Below the pieces are notes generated by a model. That model searched no databases. It was given only the letters and a program-made list of their open reading frames with translations, and was not told where the DNA came from. The translations under genes and the position numbers were made by a program. A stretch of 64,000 bases of DNA from Variovorax guangxiensis (lineage in GTDB: Bacteria > Pseudomonadota > Gammaproteobacteria > Burkholderiales > Burkholderiaceae_C). The stretch covers positions 62,001-126,000 of the forward strand of contig NZ_RXFT01000008.1 in the NCBI RefSeq assembly GCF_003952165.1, written 5' to 3'. Of this stretch, positions 44,386 through 52,827 are shown piece by piece (position 1 is the first letter of the stretch; each line of letters opens with the position of its first letter).

Positions 44386-45315
44386 TCAGCAGCTCGCCGC
44401 CGTCTGGCGCGCGAGAACCTGCAGCAGGTTCTTTGCTGCGCCGACGCCCATGTTCACGTAGGCATCGCTGGTCACGCCGCCGATGTGCGGGCTCAGCACG
44501 ATGTTCTTCTCGCCCTGGAATGGATGGCCGGCGGTCATCGGCTCGATGGCGAAGCTGTCCAGCCCGGCCATGGAAACCTGGCCCGAGCGCAAGGCTGCCA
44601 GCAGCGCCTCTTCGTCGATCAGGCCGCCGCGCGCGGTGTTGACGACGATCACGCCGCGCTTGCAGCGCGCCAGCGTGTCCGCATCAAGCAGGCCCCGGTT
44701 CTCGTCGGTCAACGGGCAGTGCAGCGAGATGACGTCGGACTCGGCCCAGAGGGTCGCGAGGTCGGCGGCCTGCACGCAGGCCGGCAGATTCTTCGCGTAA
44801 GGATCGAACCCGAGCACGCGCATGCCCAGCGCATCGACCATGCGCGCGAAGCGCAGCCCGATGGCGCCGAGCCCGATGAGGCCGATGGTGCGGCCGCCGA
44901 GTTCGAGGCTCTTGTGCGTCGCCTTGTCCCAGTGGCCAGCGTGCATGCGCGCATCCAGCGCCACCACCGACTTCGCGCAGGCCAGCAGAAGCGCGAGCGC
45001 CTGCTCTGCCACCGCCGCCGCGTTCGCGCCCACGGCCGCGACCACCTCGATGCCGCGCGCCTGCGCTGCCACCTTGTCGATGGTGTCGGTGCCGCTGCCG
45101 TGCTTGGAGATCACCTTCAGCGAAGGCGCGGCGTCCATGACGGCCGCGCCCACCTTGCCGTAGCGCACGATGATGGCTACCGGGTCGTGCGCGCGGCACA
45201 GCGCGACGAGGTCGTCTTCGGTCGGCGTCTTGCCCGCATAGACGATTTCGTAGCCCTCGAGCAGGCCGACCGCCTGCGGCGCCAGGTCGGCGCCCGTCAC
45301 CAGAATGGCTGTCAC
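44386..45315 (-). CDS. D-2-hydroxyacid dehydrogenase (phosphoglycerate dehydrogenase-like)
   Basis: The 309-residue NAD-dependent enzyme has GLIGLGAIGLRFARM (Rossmann motif), NTARGGLIDEEALLAAL with the catalytic Arg, and LSPHIGGVTSDA with the catalytic His. It starts at a GTG overlapping the RraA-like gene stop. Together they could split and reduce a keto acid. Actual substrate unknown. Confidence 0.88.
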   Translation of the reverse strand: MTAILVTGADLAPQAVGLLEGYEIVYAGKTPTEDDLVALCRAHDPVAIIVRYGKVGAAVMDAAPSLKVISKHGSGTDTIDKVAAQARGIEVVAAVGANAAAVAEQALALLLACAKSVVALDARMHAGHWDKATHKSLELGGRTIGLIGLGAIGLRFARMVDALGMRVLGFDPYAKNLPACVQAADLATLWAESDVISLHCPLTDENRGLLDADTLARCKRGVIVVNTARGGLIDEEALLAALRSGQVSMAGLDSFAIEPMTAGHPFQGEKNIVLSPHIGGVTSDAYVNMGVGAAKNLLQVLARQTAASC

Positions 45316-46001
45316 AGCGTCTCGCCTTCCTTCAGCACGCCCGCTGCGCGCAGTGCGGAGTCGAGCCACTTGGCGGCGGTGTTGCCTTCCTTGATGGCGG
45401 CGATGCGCGCGGCCTCGTCCTTCACCTTCTTAGCCGCGTGGGGCAGCAGCGACTCTATCTTGTCGCGCTCCACCGCGACCACGCCGTCTGCGTCGCCCAC
45501 GATGAAGTCGCCTGCATGCACCGTCACGCCGCCGATCGACACCGGATGCCCGATGCGACCGCCGATGCTCTTGGTTGGCCCGTTCGGATTGGTGCCCGCG
45601 CAGAAGACCGGGAAGTCCATCTCGTCGATCTCCAGGCTGTCGCGGCAGGCGCCGTCCATCACCACGCCGGCGATGCCGATCTGCCGGCAGGCGGTCATCA
45701 TGATCGTGCCCATGAGCGCGGAGCCGAGGTCGCCCTTGCCATCGATGACGAGCACGTCGCCGGGCTTCGCCATGGCGATGGCGGCGTGGATCATCAAATT
45801 GTCGCCGGGGCGCACTTCCACGGTGAGCGCGGTGCCCGCCAGCTTCATGCGGGGCCGCAGGGCCTTGATGCGACCGTCCAGCGCGCCGCGACGGCCGGCC
45901 ACGTCGGCAAGGATGGCGGGCTGGAACTCGGCCGCCTGCGCCACGATGTGCGCGGGCACGCGTTCGAAGTCGCGGATGACGTCGGGGAGGGGAGATGACA
46001 T
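45312..46001 (-). CDS. RraA-like / 4-hydroxy-4-methyl-2-oxoglutarate aldolase family protein
   Basis: Class II pyruvate aldolases of this fold split 4-hydroxy-2-oxo acids; E. coli RraA instead inhibits RNase E. The 229-residue protein has the conserved core (VRPGDNLMIHAAIAMAKPGD, VLVIDGKGDLGSALMG) and Arg120-Asp121 in MDGACRDSLEI, matching the Arg-Asp pair used for substrate and metal in the aldolases. Its position among catabolic genes favours the aldolase function. Stop overlaps the downstream dehydrogenase start. Confidence 0.82.
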   Translation of the reverse strand: MSSPLPDVIRDFERVPAHIVAQAAEFQPAILADVAGRRGALDGRIKALRPRMKLAGTALTVEVRPGDNLMIHAAIAMAKPGDVLVIDGKGDLGSALMGTIMMTACRQIGIAGVVMDGACRDSLEIDEMDFPVFCAGTNPNGPTKSIGGRIGHPVSIGGVTVHAGDFIVGDADGVVAVERDKIESLLPHAAKKVKDEAARIAAIKEGNTAAKWLDSALRAAGVLKEGETL

Positions 46002-46052
46002 GAAAGTGCTTTCGGGAAAGGAGGGAAAGGAGAAAAGGGAAACGCCGCGCCG

Positions 46053-47039
46053 TCAGTCGAGCCGGATGCCCGAGGCCTTCACGATCGCGCCCCAGCGCAC
46101 GCCGTCGGTGCGGATCAGCGAGGCGAACTTCTCGGGCGGGCCGGACAGCACCTCTGCGCCCTGCGCCGCGAGCTTCTTCTGCACGTCGGGCGTCGCGAGG
46201 GCCTTGTTGAACGCGGTGTTGAGCTTCGCGATCGCGTCCTTCGGCATCGCCGCGGGGCCCGCCACGCCGAACCAGGTGACGGCCTCGAAGTCCTTGTAGC
46301 CGGCCTCGACCATGGTCGGCACGTCGGGCAGGTCGCGGTTGCGCTGCAGCGAGGTCACTGCCAGCGCGCGCAGCTGCCCGCTCTTGATCTGCGCGATGAG
46401 CGTCGGCACCGACGACACGTAGATCTGGATCTGCCCGCCGACGAGATCGGTCAGGCCCTGCGATGCGCCCTTGTAGGGCACGTGCGTGAGCTGGATGCCG
46501 GCGACCTTCTGGAACTGCTCGGTCGCGAGGTGCGCCACGGTGCCGTTGCCCGAGCTCGCGTAGTTGAGCGCGGTGGGTTTGGCCTTGGCGGCGGCGACCA
46601 CGTCGGCGAGCTTCCTGTAGGGCGAAGCGGAGGACACGACCACCACCAGCGGTGCCGATGCGACGAGGCCCACCGCCGCGAGATCCTTCACCGGGTCGTA
46701 GGGCAGCCTGGCGTAGAGCGACGGGTTGATCGCGAGGTTGTTGGTCTGGCCCAGCACCAGCGTGTAGCCATCGGGGCTGGCCTTGGCTGCCGCGTCGACG
46801 CCGATGTTGCCGCCGGAGCCGGGCTTGTTGTCGATGACGATGGTCCAGCCTTCGGAAGTAGCGACCTTGTTCGCCACTTCGCGGGCAATGATGTCCGTGC
46901 CGCCGCCCGGCGGGAAGGGTACGACGAGCTTGATCGGGCGCGCCGGATAGGCCTGCGCCAGCGCCATGCCCGAGGCGAGAAGAAGGGCGAGGCCGAGGGC
47001 CGCGCGGCGAGGGGTGGAGCCGAGGCTCGAGGTACGCAT
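46053..47039 (-). CDS. Bug/TctC-type periplasmic solute-binding protein
   Basis: The 328-residue protein begins with a twin-basic N terminus and signal peptide ending ALAQ, then YPARPIKLVVPFPPGGGTDI and HVPYKGASQGLTDLVGGQIQ, the Bug hallmarks. It is the first gene of the leftward operon and divergent from the IclR gene, so uptake probably leads the induced pathway. Confidence 0.93.
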   Translation of the reverse strand: MRTSSLGSTPRRAALGLALLLASGMALAQAYPARPIKLVVPFPPGGGTDIIAREVANKVATSEGWTIVIDNKPGSGGNIGVDAAAKASPDGYTLVLGQTNNLAINPSLYARLPYDPVKDLAAVGLVASAPLVVVVSSASPYRKLADVVAAAKAKPTALNYASSGNGTVAHLATEQFQKVAGIQLTHVPYKGASQGLTDLVGGQIQIYVSSVPTLIAQIKSGQLRALAVTSLQRNRDLPDVPTMVEAGYKDFEAVTWFGVAGPAAMPKDAIAKLNTAFNKALATPDVQKKLAAQGAEVLSGPPEKFASLIRTDGVRWGAIVKASGIRLD

Positions 47040-47129
47040 TGATCTGTCTCCGAATCGTTCGTTGGGCACCTGCAGGCCGTGCTGCGAGGCGTGGAGCGAC
47101 TGTAGGTTTGCGTTCCATTCCATACAATG

Positions 47130-47157
47130 GTGGTCCACTGAACGGACCTTGGACCAC
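47130..47157. promoter_or_regulatory. IclR operator dyad (GTGGTCCA-N12-TGGACCAC)
   Basis: Perfect 8-bp arms at 47130-47137 and 47150-47157 lie between the divergent Bug and iclR genes, ending just before the iclR GTG. The site fits autorepression together with control of the Bug operon. Confidence 0.7.
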
Positions 47158-47160
47158 TGT

Positions 47161-47955
47161 GTGAAACGAAATTCGAAGACCGGATCCGCGCTCAAGGAAG
47201 TGATCGAGACGCCCCGCGAGGCCGACGCCGAGGCCTCGGGTGGTGTCACCGCCGTCACCCGCGCGCTGCAGCTGCTCGACGCCTTCGGCATGCAGGACGA
47301 GCATCTCTCGCTCGCGGAGCTCACGCGCCGCAGCCAGATGCACAAGACGACCGCCCTGCGCCTGCTGCGCACGCTGGCGCTCGCCGGCTACGTTGTGCAG
47401 CGCGAGGACGGCGGCTGGAGGCTCGGCCCCGCGGCCGGCTGGCTCGGCGCGCGCTACCAGGCCAGCTTCGACGCCAACGGCGTGGTGGAGCCGATGCTGC
47501 TAGCCCTGTCGCAGGCAACGGGCGAGAGCGCCGCGTTCTACGTCCGCGAAGGAAACTCCAGAACCTGCCTGGCCCGCGTGGAAGGACCGCAGCCCATCCG
47601 GCACCACGCACGCATGGGCGCGATGCTGCCCCTGGACCTTGGCTCACCGGGCCGCGTGATCCTCGCGTTCTCGGGCGAGCCCGGAAAGCTCTACGAGGAC
47701 ATCCGCAAGAAGGGCTACCACTACTCCATCGGTGAGCGCGAGAAGAACGTGGCGACGGTGTCGGCGCCGGTCTTCGGGCTGCGCTGGGCGCTGCTGGGCT
47801 CGGTGTGCATCTCCGGCCCCGCGGACCGGTTGCCCAAGGCCAAGCTGATCGGGCATGCGAAGACGATCATGAAGGCCGCGAACGAGCTCTCCTATGCGCT
47901 CGCGGGAAGGCCTACGGCGCAGACGCCTGCCGTGGTCTCGACCTGGCACCCCTGA
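47161..47955 (+). CDS. IclR-family transcriptional regulator
   Basis: The 264-residue protein has the IclR winged helix (VTAVTRALQLLDAFGMQ, LSLAELTRRSQMHKTTALRL) and the effector-binding domain (ATGESAAFYVREGNSRTCLA, FGLRWALLGSVCISGPADRL). The GTG at 47161 was chosen because the frame upstream crosses the operator and is not homologous. It likely controls the divergent Bug-aldolase-dehydrogenase operon. Effector unknown. Confidence 0.92.
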   Translation: MKRNSKTGSALKEVIETPREADAEASGGVTAVTRALQLLDAFGMQDEHLSLAELTRRSQMHKTTALRLLRTLALAGYVVQREDGGWRLGPAAGWLGARYQASFDANGVVEPMLLALSQATGESAAFYVREGNSRTCLARVEGPQPIRHHARMGAMLPLDLGSPGRVILAFSGEPGKLYEDIRKKGYHYSIGEREKNVATVSAPVFGLRWALLGSVCISGPADRLPKAKLIGHAKTIMKAANELSYALAGRPTAQTPAVVSTWHP

Positions 47956-47967
47956 ACGAGGGAGGGC

Positions 47968-49035
47968 CTAGGAACTCTCGCGCTGCTCGATATGGAACGG
48001 AATCAGCACCGTCTCCGCGGGCGGCCGATGCCCCTCGCGCGTGCCGTCGATCACGCGCAGCAGCAGTTCGCCCGCCGCCTTGCCGATGCCCACGCAATCA
48101 ACCGCCACGGTGGTGATGCGCGGATGGCAGGCGCGTGCGACCTCGAAGTCGCCGAAGCCCGCGATCGCGATGCGGCCGGGCACTTCCCAGCCGCGGCGCT
48201 GGCATTCCATCAGTGCGCCGAAGGCAGAGAGGTCGGACACGCAGATCACGGCGTCCACGTCGGGCCACTGGCGGATGAGTTGCGCCACGGCCTCGCCGCC
48301 CTGCGCCATCGAGATTGGCGGCTGGCCGAAGCTGATGACGCGGCCGTCGGGCAGGCCGAGTTCGCGGATCGCGTTCGCATAGCCGCGCTGGCGGTCGGCG
48401 CCGCGCGTGTCGCGGTTGGAGGTGCCGCCGATGAAGGCGATGCGCCGGTAGCCCTTGCCGTGCAGGTGGCGCACCATCGCGGCGGCGGCCTCGGCGTTCG
48501 AGAAGCCCACGGTGTGCTCGATGGGCGTGGCCGGCAGGTCCCAGGTCTCGACCACCGGCACGCCCGCTGCCTGCAGCATGGCGCGCGCGGCCGGCGTGTG
48601 CGAGCCGCCGGTGAGGATCACGCCCTCGGGCCGGCGCGCGAGCATGGCGCGCAGCAGGCGCTCCTCGGTCTCCACGCGGTAGTCGGTGTAGCCCAGCAGC
48701 ACCTGCAGCCCGCGCGCTTCCACGGCGGCCGTGATGCCCTGCGCGGTTTCGGAGAAATTGGAGTTGTTGAGCGACGGGATCAGCACCGCGACGAAGCCCG
48801 ATCGCTTGCTGGAGAAGGTGCGCGCCGTCTGGTCGATGACGTAGCCCATCTCCTCGCAGGCCTGCAGGATGCGCTGGCGCAGCGCCTCGGAGGTCACGCG
48901 GTCGCTGCTCGCACCGCGGTTGAGCGCGCGCGAAACCGTCATCTTCGACACGCCGACGCGCGCGGCCACGTCGGCCATCGTCGCGGGGCGGGTGAGGGCG
49001 GGAGCAGGGGCGGCGGAGGCTTTGGTCGGAGGCAA
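47968..49035 (-). CDS. LacI-family transcriptional regulator (GntR-type)
   Basis: The 355-residue protein has an N-terminal helix-turn-helix (TMADVAARVGVSKMTVSRAL) and hinge helix, followed by a sugar-binding domain resembling gluconate repressor GntR (SGFVAVLIPSLNNSNFSETA; LGYTDYRVETEERLLRAML). TTG 49035 is the likely start; upstream in-frame codons lack a ribosome-binding site and the domain. An operator-like GATACCGATAAC lies at 49102. Its predicted targets are the ABC operon at 49.2 kb and the idn-like genes at 32 kb. Confidence 0.9.
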   Translation of the reverse strand: MPPTKASAAPAPALTRPATMADVAARVGVSKMTVSRALNRGASSDRVTSEALRQRILQACEEMGYVIDQTARTFSSKRSGFVAVLIPSLNNSNFSETAQGITAAVEARGLQVLLGYTDYRVETEERLLRAMLARRPEGVILTGGSHTPAARAMLQAAGVPVVETWDLPATPIEHTVGFSNAEAAAAMVRHLHGKGYRRIAFIGGTSNRDTRGADRQRGYANAIRELGLPDGRVISFGQPPISMAQGGEAVAQLIRQWPDVDAVICVSDLSAFGALMECQRRGWEVPGRIAIAGFGDFEVARACHPRITTVAVDCVGIGKAAGELLLRVIDGTREGHRPPAETVLIPFHIEQRESS

Positions 49036-49101
49036 GGAGCTTCTTTCTTTCTCTCTCGGAAGGCAGGTTCGAGGATATGCGACGAGGCCCGTGCGGCGCG
49101 A

Positions 49102-49113
49102 GATACCGATAAC
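49102..49113. promoter_or_regulatory. Imperfect LacI-type operator (GATACCGATAAC) in the lacI leader
   Basis: It differs by one base from the reverse complement of the three perfect operators and lies upstream of the lacI start, suggesting weaker autorepression. Confidence 0.55.
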
Positions 49114-49207
49114 TGTATGAGTGCGTGAATCGATGCGCAAAGAATACAGCGCATACCCGTGAAAGCAGAATGAAATTGTGGTCCCTGCGCCTACGGGAAA
49201 AGCCTAA

Positions 49208-49219
49208 GTTACCGGTATC
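49208..49219. promoter_or_regulatory. LacI-family operator 3 (GTTACCGGTATC) before gluconolactonase/ABC operon
   Basis: It is identical to the two sites near 32 kb and lies 45 bases before the predicted start of the SMP-30 gene. Confidence 0.75.
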
Positions 49220-49264
49220 TTTTTGGTGCCACACTGCGATCCCAAGTTCAGGGAAACCAGCGCC

Positions 49265-50203
49265 GTGGCCATGACCATCGAAGTCTTCGACTCCCGTTTC
49301 GCTCCCGTCGCCCAGGGGGCCGGCCCGCTCGAACGCCTGTGCACCGGCGCCGTCTGGAGCGAAGGGCCGGTGTGGATGCGCGAGGACGGCTCGGTGCTGT
49401 GGAGCGACATTCCCAACAACCGCATGCTGCGCTGGCACGCAGAAGAAGGCATGAGCGTGTGGCGTGAAGGCGTGGAGTTCACCAACGGCCACACGCGCGA
49501 GGCCGACGGATCGCTGCTGCATTGCTCGCACGGGTTGCGCGCCATCGTGCGCACGCGTTTCGCGGGTTCCGGCGAAGGCCTGCAGGCGCTGCCCGACGAG
49601 GTGGTGGTCGACCGCTACCAGGGCCGCCGGCTCAACTCGCCCAACGACATCGTCGTGAAGCGCGACGGCAGCATCTGGTTCACCGATCCGCCCTACGGCA
49701 TCGTCTCCGACCGCGAGGGGCACAAGGCTCAGAGCGAGTTGGGCCGCAACCACGTGTTCCGATTCGACCCGGCGAGCGGCGCACTTCGCTCGGTGAGCGA
49801 CTTCGTGGAGGAGCCCAACGGCCTGGCGTTCTCGCCCGACGAGCGCATCCTGTATGTGAGCGACACCTCGGCCGCGCTGCGCACCGACGGCTCGGGGCAT
49901 CACCACATCGTGGCGTTCGACGTGATCGGCGGGCAGGACCTCGCGAACCCGCGCGTGTTCGCGGTGGTGAACCCGGGGCTGGCCGACGGATTCCGCGTCG
50001 ATGTGCACGGCTTCGTCTACACCAGCAGCGCCGACAGCGTGCAGGTCTACCACCCCGACGGCACGCGCCTCGCGCGCGTCGCGGTGCCGGAGAAGGTGGG
50101 CAACCTCAGCTTCGGCGGGACCGACGGCAACGAGCTCTTCGTGTGCGCGTCGACCTCGCTCTACCGCATCCGGCTGAACACGAGCGGGGCGGTGCGCGCA
50201 TGA
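49265..50203 (+). CDS. Gluconolactonase (SMP-30 family)
   Basis: The enzyme would hydrolyse an aldonolactone to the sugar acid. The 312-residue protein has GAVWSEGPVWMREDGSVLWS, FTNGHTREADGSLLHCSHGL and RLNSPNDIVVKRDGSIWFTD, the pattern typical of bacterial gluconolactonases. GTG 49265 follows GGGAAA; ATG 49271 is also possible. Its stop overlaps the ABC ATPase gene start, so lactone cleavage and sugar uptake are co-expressed behind a LacI-type operator. Confidence 0.87.
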   Translation: MAMTIEVFDSRFAPVAQGAGPLERLCTGAVWSEGPVWMREDGSVLWSDIPNNRMLRWHAEEGMSVWREGVEFTNGHTREADGSLLHCSHGLRAIVRTRFAGSGEGLQALPDEVVVDRYQGRRLNSPNDIVVKRDGSIWFTDPPYGIVSDREGHKAQSELGRNHVFRFDPASGALRSVSDFVEEPNGLAFSPDERILYVSDTSAALRTDGSGHHHIVAFDVIGGQDLANPRVFAVVNPGLADGFRVDVHGFVYTSSADSVQVYHPDGTRLARVAVPEKVGNLSFGGTDGNELFVCASTSLYRIRLNTSGAVRA

Positions 50204-51714
50204 GCACGCCGCTGCTGCAGTTCCAGGCCGTGAGCAAGCGCTTCGGCGGCACGCAGGCGGTCGACAAGGTCACGCTGGACGTGCGTGCCGGAGAAATCCT
50301 CGCGCTGCTGGGCGAGAACGGCGCGGGCAAGTCCACGCTCATCAAGCTGCTCGCGGGCATCCACGCGGAGGACGACGGGGAGATTCTTTTCGACGGCCGG
50401 CCGCAGTCCGAGTGGCGGCGCGGCGACCGGCGCGAGCAGCCGGTGGCATTCATCCACCAGGACCTTGGCCTCGTCGAGTGGATGACCGTCGCCGAGAACG
50501 TGGGCCTGGGCACCGGCTATCCGCGCCGCTTCGGCCTCATCGACTGGAAGGCGGCGAACGACACGGCGCGCCGCGTGATGGCGCGCGTGGGCTGCGACAT
50601 CGACCCCGGCCGCCGTGTCTTCTCGCTCACGCGCGCCGAGAAATCGCTGCTCGCCATCGGCCGCGCACTCGAGGTGAAGGCGCGGCTGCTGGTGCTCGAC
50701 GAGCCCTCGGCCAGCCTGCCGATGAGCGACGTGGAGCGCATGTTCGGCGTGCTGCGCGAACTGCGCCGCCAGGGCATGGCGATGATGTACGTGTCGCACC
50801 GGCTCGACGAGGTGATGGCCATTTCGGACCGTGCAGCCGTGATGCGCGACGGCCGGCTGGTGGCGGTGAAGACCACGGCGCAGACCAGCGAGAGCGAACT
50901 GGTGGGGCTGATCGTGGGCAAGGCGCTCTCGGCCTCGGTGCAGAAGGCGAAGGCGCCCGCGCGAAGCGAGCCCTTGCTGAAGCTCGACGGCGCGGCCAGC
51001 GGCAACGCCGGCCCGCTGAGCCTGGCCGTGCATCGCGGCGAGGTGCTGGGCCTCGTGGGCCTGCGCGGTGCGGGGCACGAGGCCATCAGCCGCGCGATCT
51101 TCGGGCGCGAGCCGCTGTCTGCAGGGCGCATGCAGTTGCTGGGCAAGGCCTGCGGCTTCACCTGCCCGGCCGATGCGATTCGCGCCGGCGTGGCCTATGT
51201 GGCTGGCGAGCGGCTCGAGGAGAACCTGGCCGGCTCGATGAGCGTGCTGGAGAACCTGTTTCCCAATTCGACGCTGCGCGGCGACCGCGGCCTGGCCTTC
51301 GACCGGCCACGCCGCGAGACCGAGGGCGCGCTCGCGCTCATCCGCCGCTTCGACATCAACCCGCCCGCGCCGTCGGCCGAAGTGCAGCAGCTCTCGGGCG
51401 GCAACCAGCAGAAGGTGGTGTTGGCGCGCTGGTTCCATCTCGACAAGCCGCTGGTGGTGCTCGAGGAGCCCACCGCGGGCGTCGACGTGGGCGCCAAGCG
51501 GCAGATCTACGGCGTGCTGCGCGAGCGCGCCGAGGCCGGCACCGCGCTGGTCGTCGTCTCCACCGACTTCGAGGAGATCGCGACCGTGTGCACCCGCGTG
51601 CTCGTCTTCCGCGACGGGCTGATCGCGGCCGAGCTCACCGGCGAGGCGATCACCGTCGAAAGACTCCTGGCATTGGCAGCAGGCGCGGCGACGCGCGAGG
51701 AAGTTTCAGCATGA
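50200..51714 (+). CDS. Sugar ABC transporter ATP-binding protein (RbsA-like, two NBDs)
   Basis: The 504-residue ATPase has two nucleotide-binding domains. The first keeps Walker A (GENGAGKST, 38-46) and Walker B (LLVLDEPSAS), but its signature motif is degenerate. The second has a degenerate Walker A (GLRGAGHEAI), an intact LSGGNQQKV signature, and LVVLEEPTAGVD in which the usual Asp of Walker B is Glu. Such asymmetry is common in this family. It is coupled by stop/start overlaps to the gluconolactonase and permease genes. Confidence 0.94.
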   Translation: MSTPLLQFQAVSKRFGGTQAVDKVTLDVRAGEILALLGENGAGKSTLIKLLAGIHAEDDGEILFDGRPQSEWRRGDRREQPVAFIHQDLGLVEWMTVAENVGLGTGYPRRFGLIDWKAANDTARRVMARVGCDIDPGRRVFSLTRAEKSLLAIGRALEVKARLLVLDEPSASLPMSDVERMFGVLRELRRQGMAMMYVSHRLDEVMAISDRAAVMRDGRLVAVKTTAQTSESELVGLIVGKALSASVQKAKAPARSEPLLKLDGAASGNAGPLSLAVHRGEVLGLVGLRGAGHEAISRAIFGREPLSAGRMQLLGKACGFTCPADAIRAGVAYVAGERLEENLAGSMSVLENLFPNSTLRGDRGLAFDRPRRETEGALALIRRFDINPPAPSAEVQQLSGGNQQKVVLARWFHLDKPLVVLEEPTAGVDVGAKRQIYGVLRERAEAGTALVVVSTDFEEIATVCTRVLVFRDGLIAAELTGEAITVERLLALAAGAATREEVSA

Positions 51715-52799
51715 GCAGCTCTATCAAGTCCACGGCGCTGGAGCCCGACAAGTCCCTCGATGGCGAGGCTGTCTCCCTCGCGCAGAGCCTCGGGCGCGCG
51801 ATGCCGGTGTACGGCCTCGTCGTGCTCACGGTGGCGCTCGCGCTGCTGTTCTCGGTGCTGCTGCCCGAGACCTTTCCGACGCTGTTCAACCTGCGCGCGA
51901 TCCTGGCCGACAAGTCGGTGATCGCGCTGCTGGCGCTGGCCGCGACCATCCCGATGATCACCGGCAAGATCGACCTCACCGTGGGCTACGGCATCGTGCT
52001 GTGGCACATCCTCGCCATCAGCCTGCAGACGCAGCTGGGCCTGCCGTGGCCGGCGGCGGTGCTGGTGGTGTTGCTGTGCGCGGCGCTGTTCGGGGTGCTC
52101 AACGGACTGCTGGTCGAGCTCGCGCAGATCGACTCGTTCATCGCCACGCTGGGTACGGGCACGGTGATCTACGCGGTGGCCATGTGGCACAGCGGCGGGC
52201 GGCAGGTGGTGGGCGAGCTGCCCGATGGCTTCGTGGGCATCGCGGGCGGCAGCCTGCTGGGGCTGCCGGTGGGCGCGTTCTACGTGCTGGCGGTGAGCCT
52301 CACGCTGTGGGTGGTCACCGAGTTCACGCCGCTGGGCCGGGCGCTGTACGTGATCGGCGCGAACCCGAAGGCGGCGCAGCTCAACGGCATTTCGGTGCGC
52401 AGGCATGTGATGGGCGCCTTCGTCGCCTCGGGTCTGCTGTCGGGCTTTGCTGGCGTGCTGCTGGCCTCGCGGCTGCAGATCGGGCAGGCGAGCGTGGGGC
52501 TCGAATTCCTGCTGCCGGCGCTGGTGGGCGCCTTTCTCGGCTCCACCACCATCCGGCCCGGCCGCGTGAACGTGTGGGGCACGCTGGTGGGCGTGGCGAT
52601 TCTCGCCATCGGCATCTCGGGCATCCAGCAGTTCGGCGGTGCCTTCTACGTGGAGCCGCTCTTCAATGGCCTGACGCTGCTGGTCTCCATCGGCATCGCG
52701 GGCTGGGCGCAGCAGCGGCGCAACCGCTCGATCAAGCGGCGCATCGCCGAGCGGCAGCTCGATCACGCGCAACCGGTTCCCTCAACGCCGTCGGAATGA
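51711..52799 (+). CDS. Sugar ABC transporter permease (RbsC family)
   Basis: The 362-residue protein has about eight to ten hydrophobic segments and the RbsC-type patterns (ITGKIDLTVGYGIVLWHILA, LIDSF-like AQIDSFIATLGTGTVIYAV, ALYVIGANPKAAQLNGISV). It forms the inner-membrane channel with the two-NBD ATPase. The overlap with the ATPase stop indicates co-translation. Confidence 0.93.
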   Translation: MSSSIKSTALEPDKSLDGEAVSLAQSLGRAMPVYGLVVLTVALALLFSVLLPETFPTLFNLRAILADKSVIALLALAATIPMITGKIDLTVGYGIVLWHILAISLQTQLGLPWPAAVLVVLLCAALFGVLNGLLVELAQIDSFIATLGTGTVIYAVAMWHSGGRQVVGELPDGFVGIAGGSLLGLPVGAFYVLAVSLTLWVVTEFTPLGRALYVIGANPKAAQLNGISVRRHVMGAFVASGLLSGFAGVLLASRLQIGQASVGLEFLLPALVGAFLGSTTIRPGRVNVWGTLVGVAILAIGISGIQQFGGAFYVEPLFNGLTLLVSIGIAGWAQQRRNRSIKRRIAERQLDHAQPVPSTPSE

Positions 52800-52827
52800 C
52801 GGCCCACTACGACGACTGGAGACAAGC

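Noticed and set aside
45312-46001. RraA as RNase E regulator
   Set aside because: The neighbours are catabolic and the aldolase Arg-Asp pair is kept, so an aldolase role is preferred.
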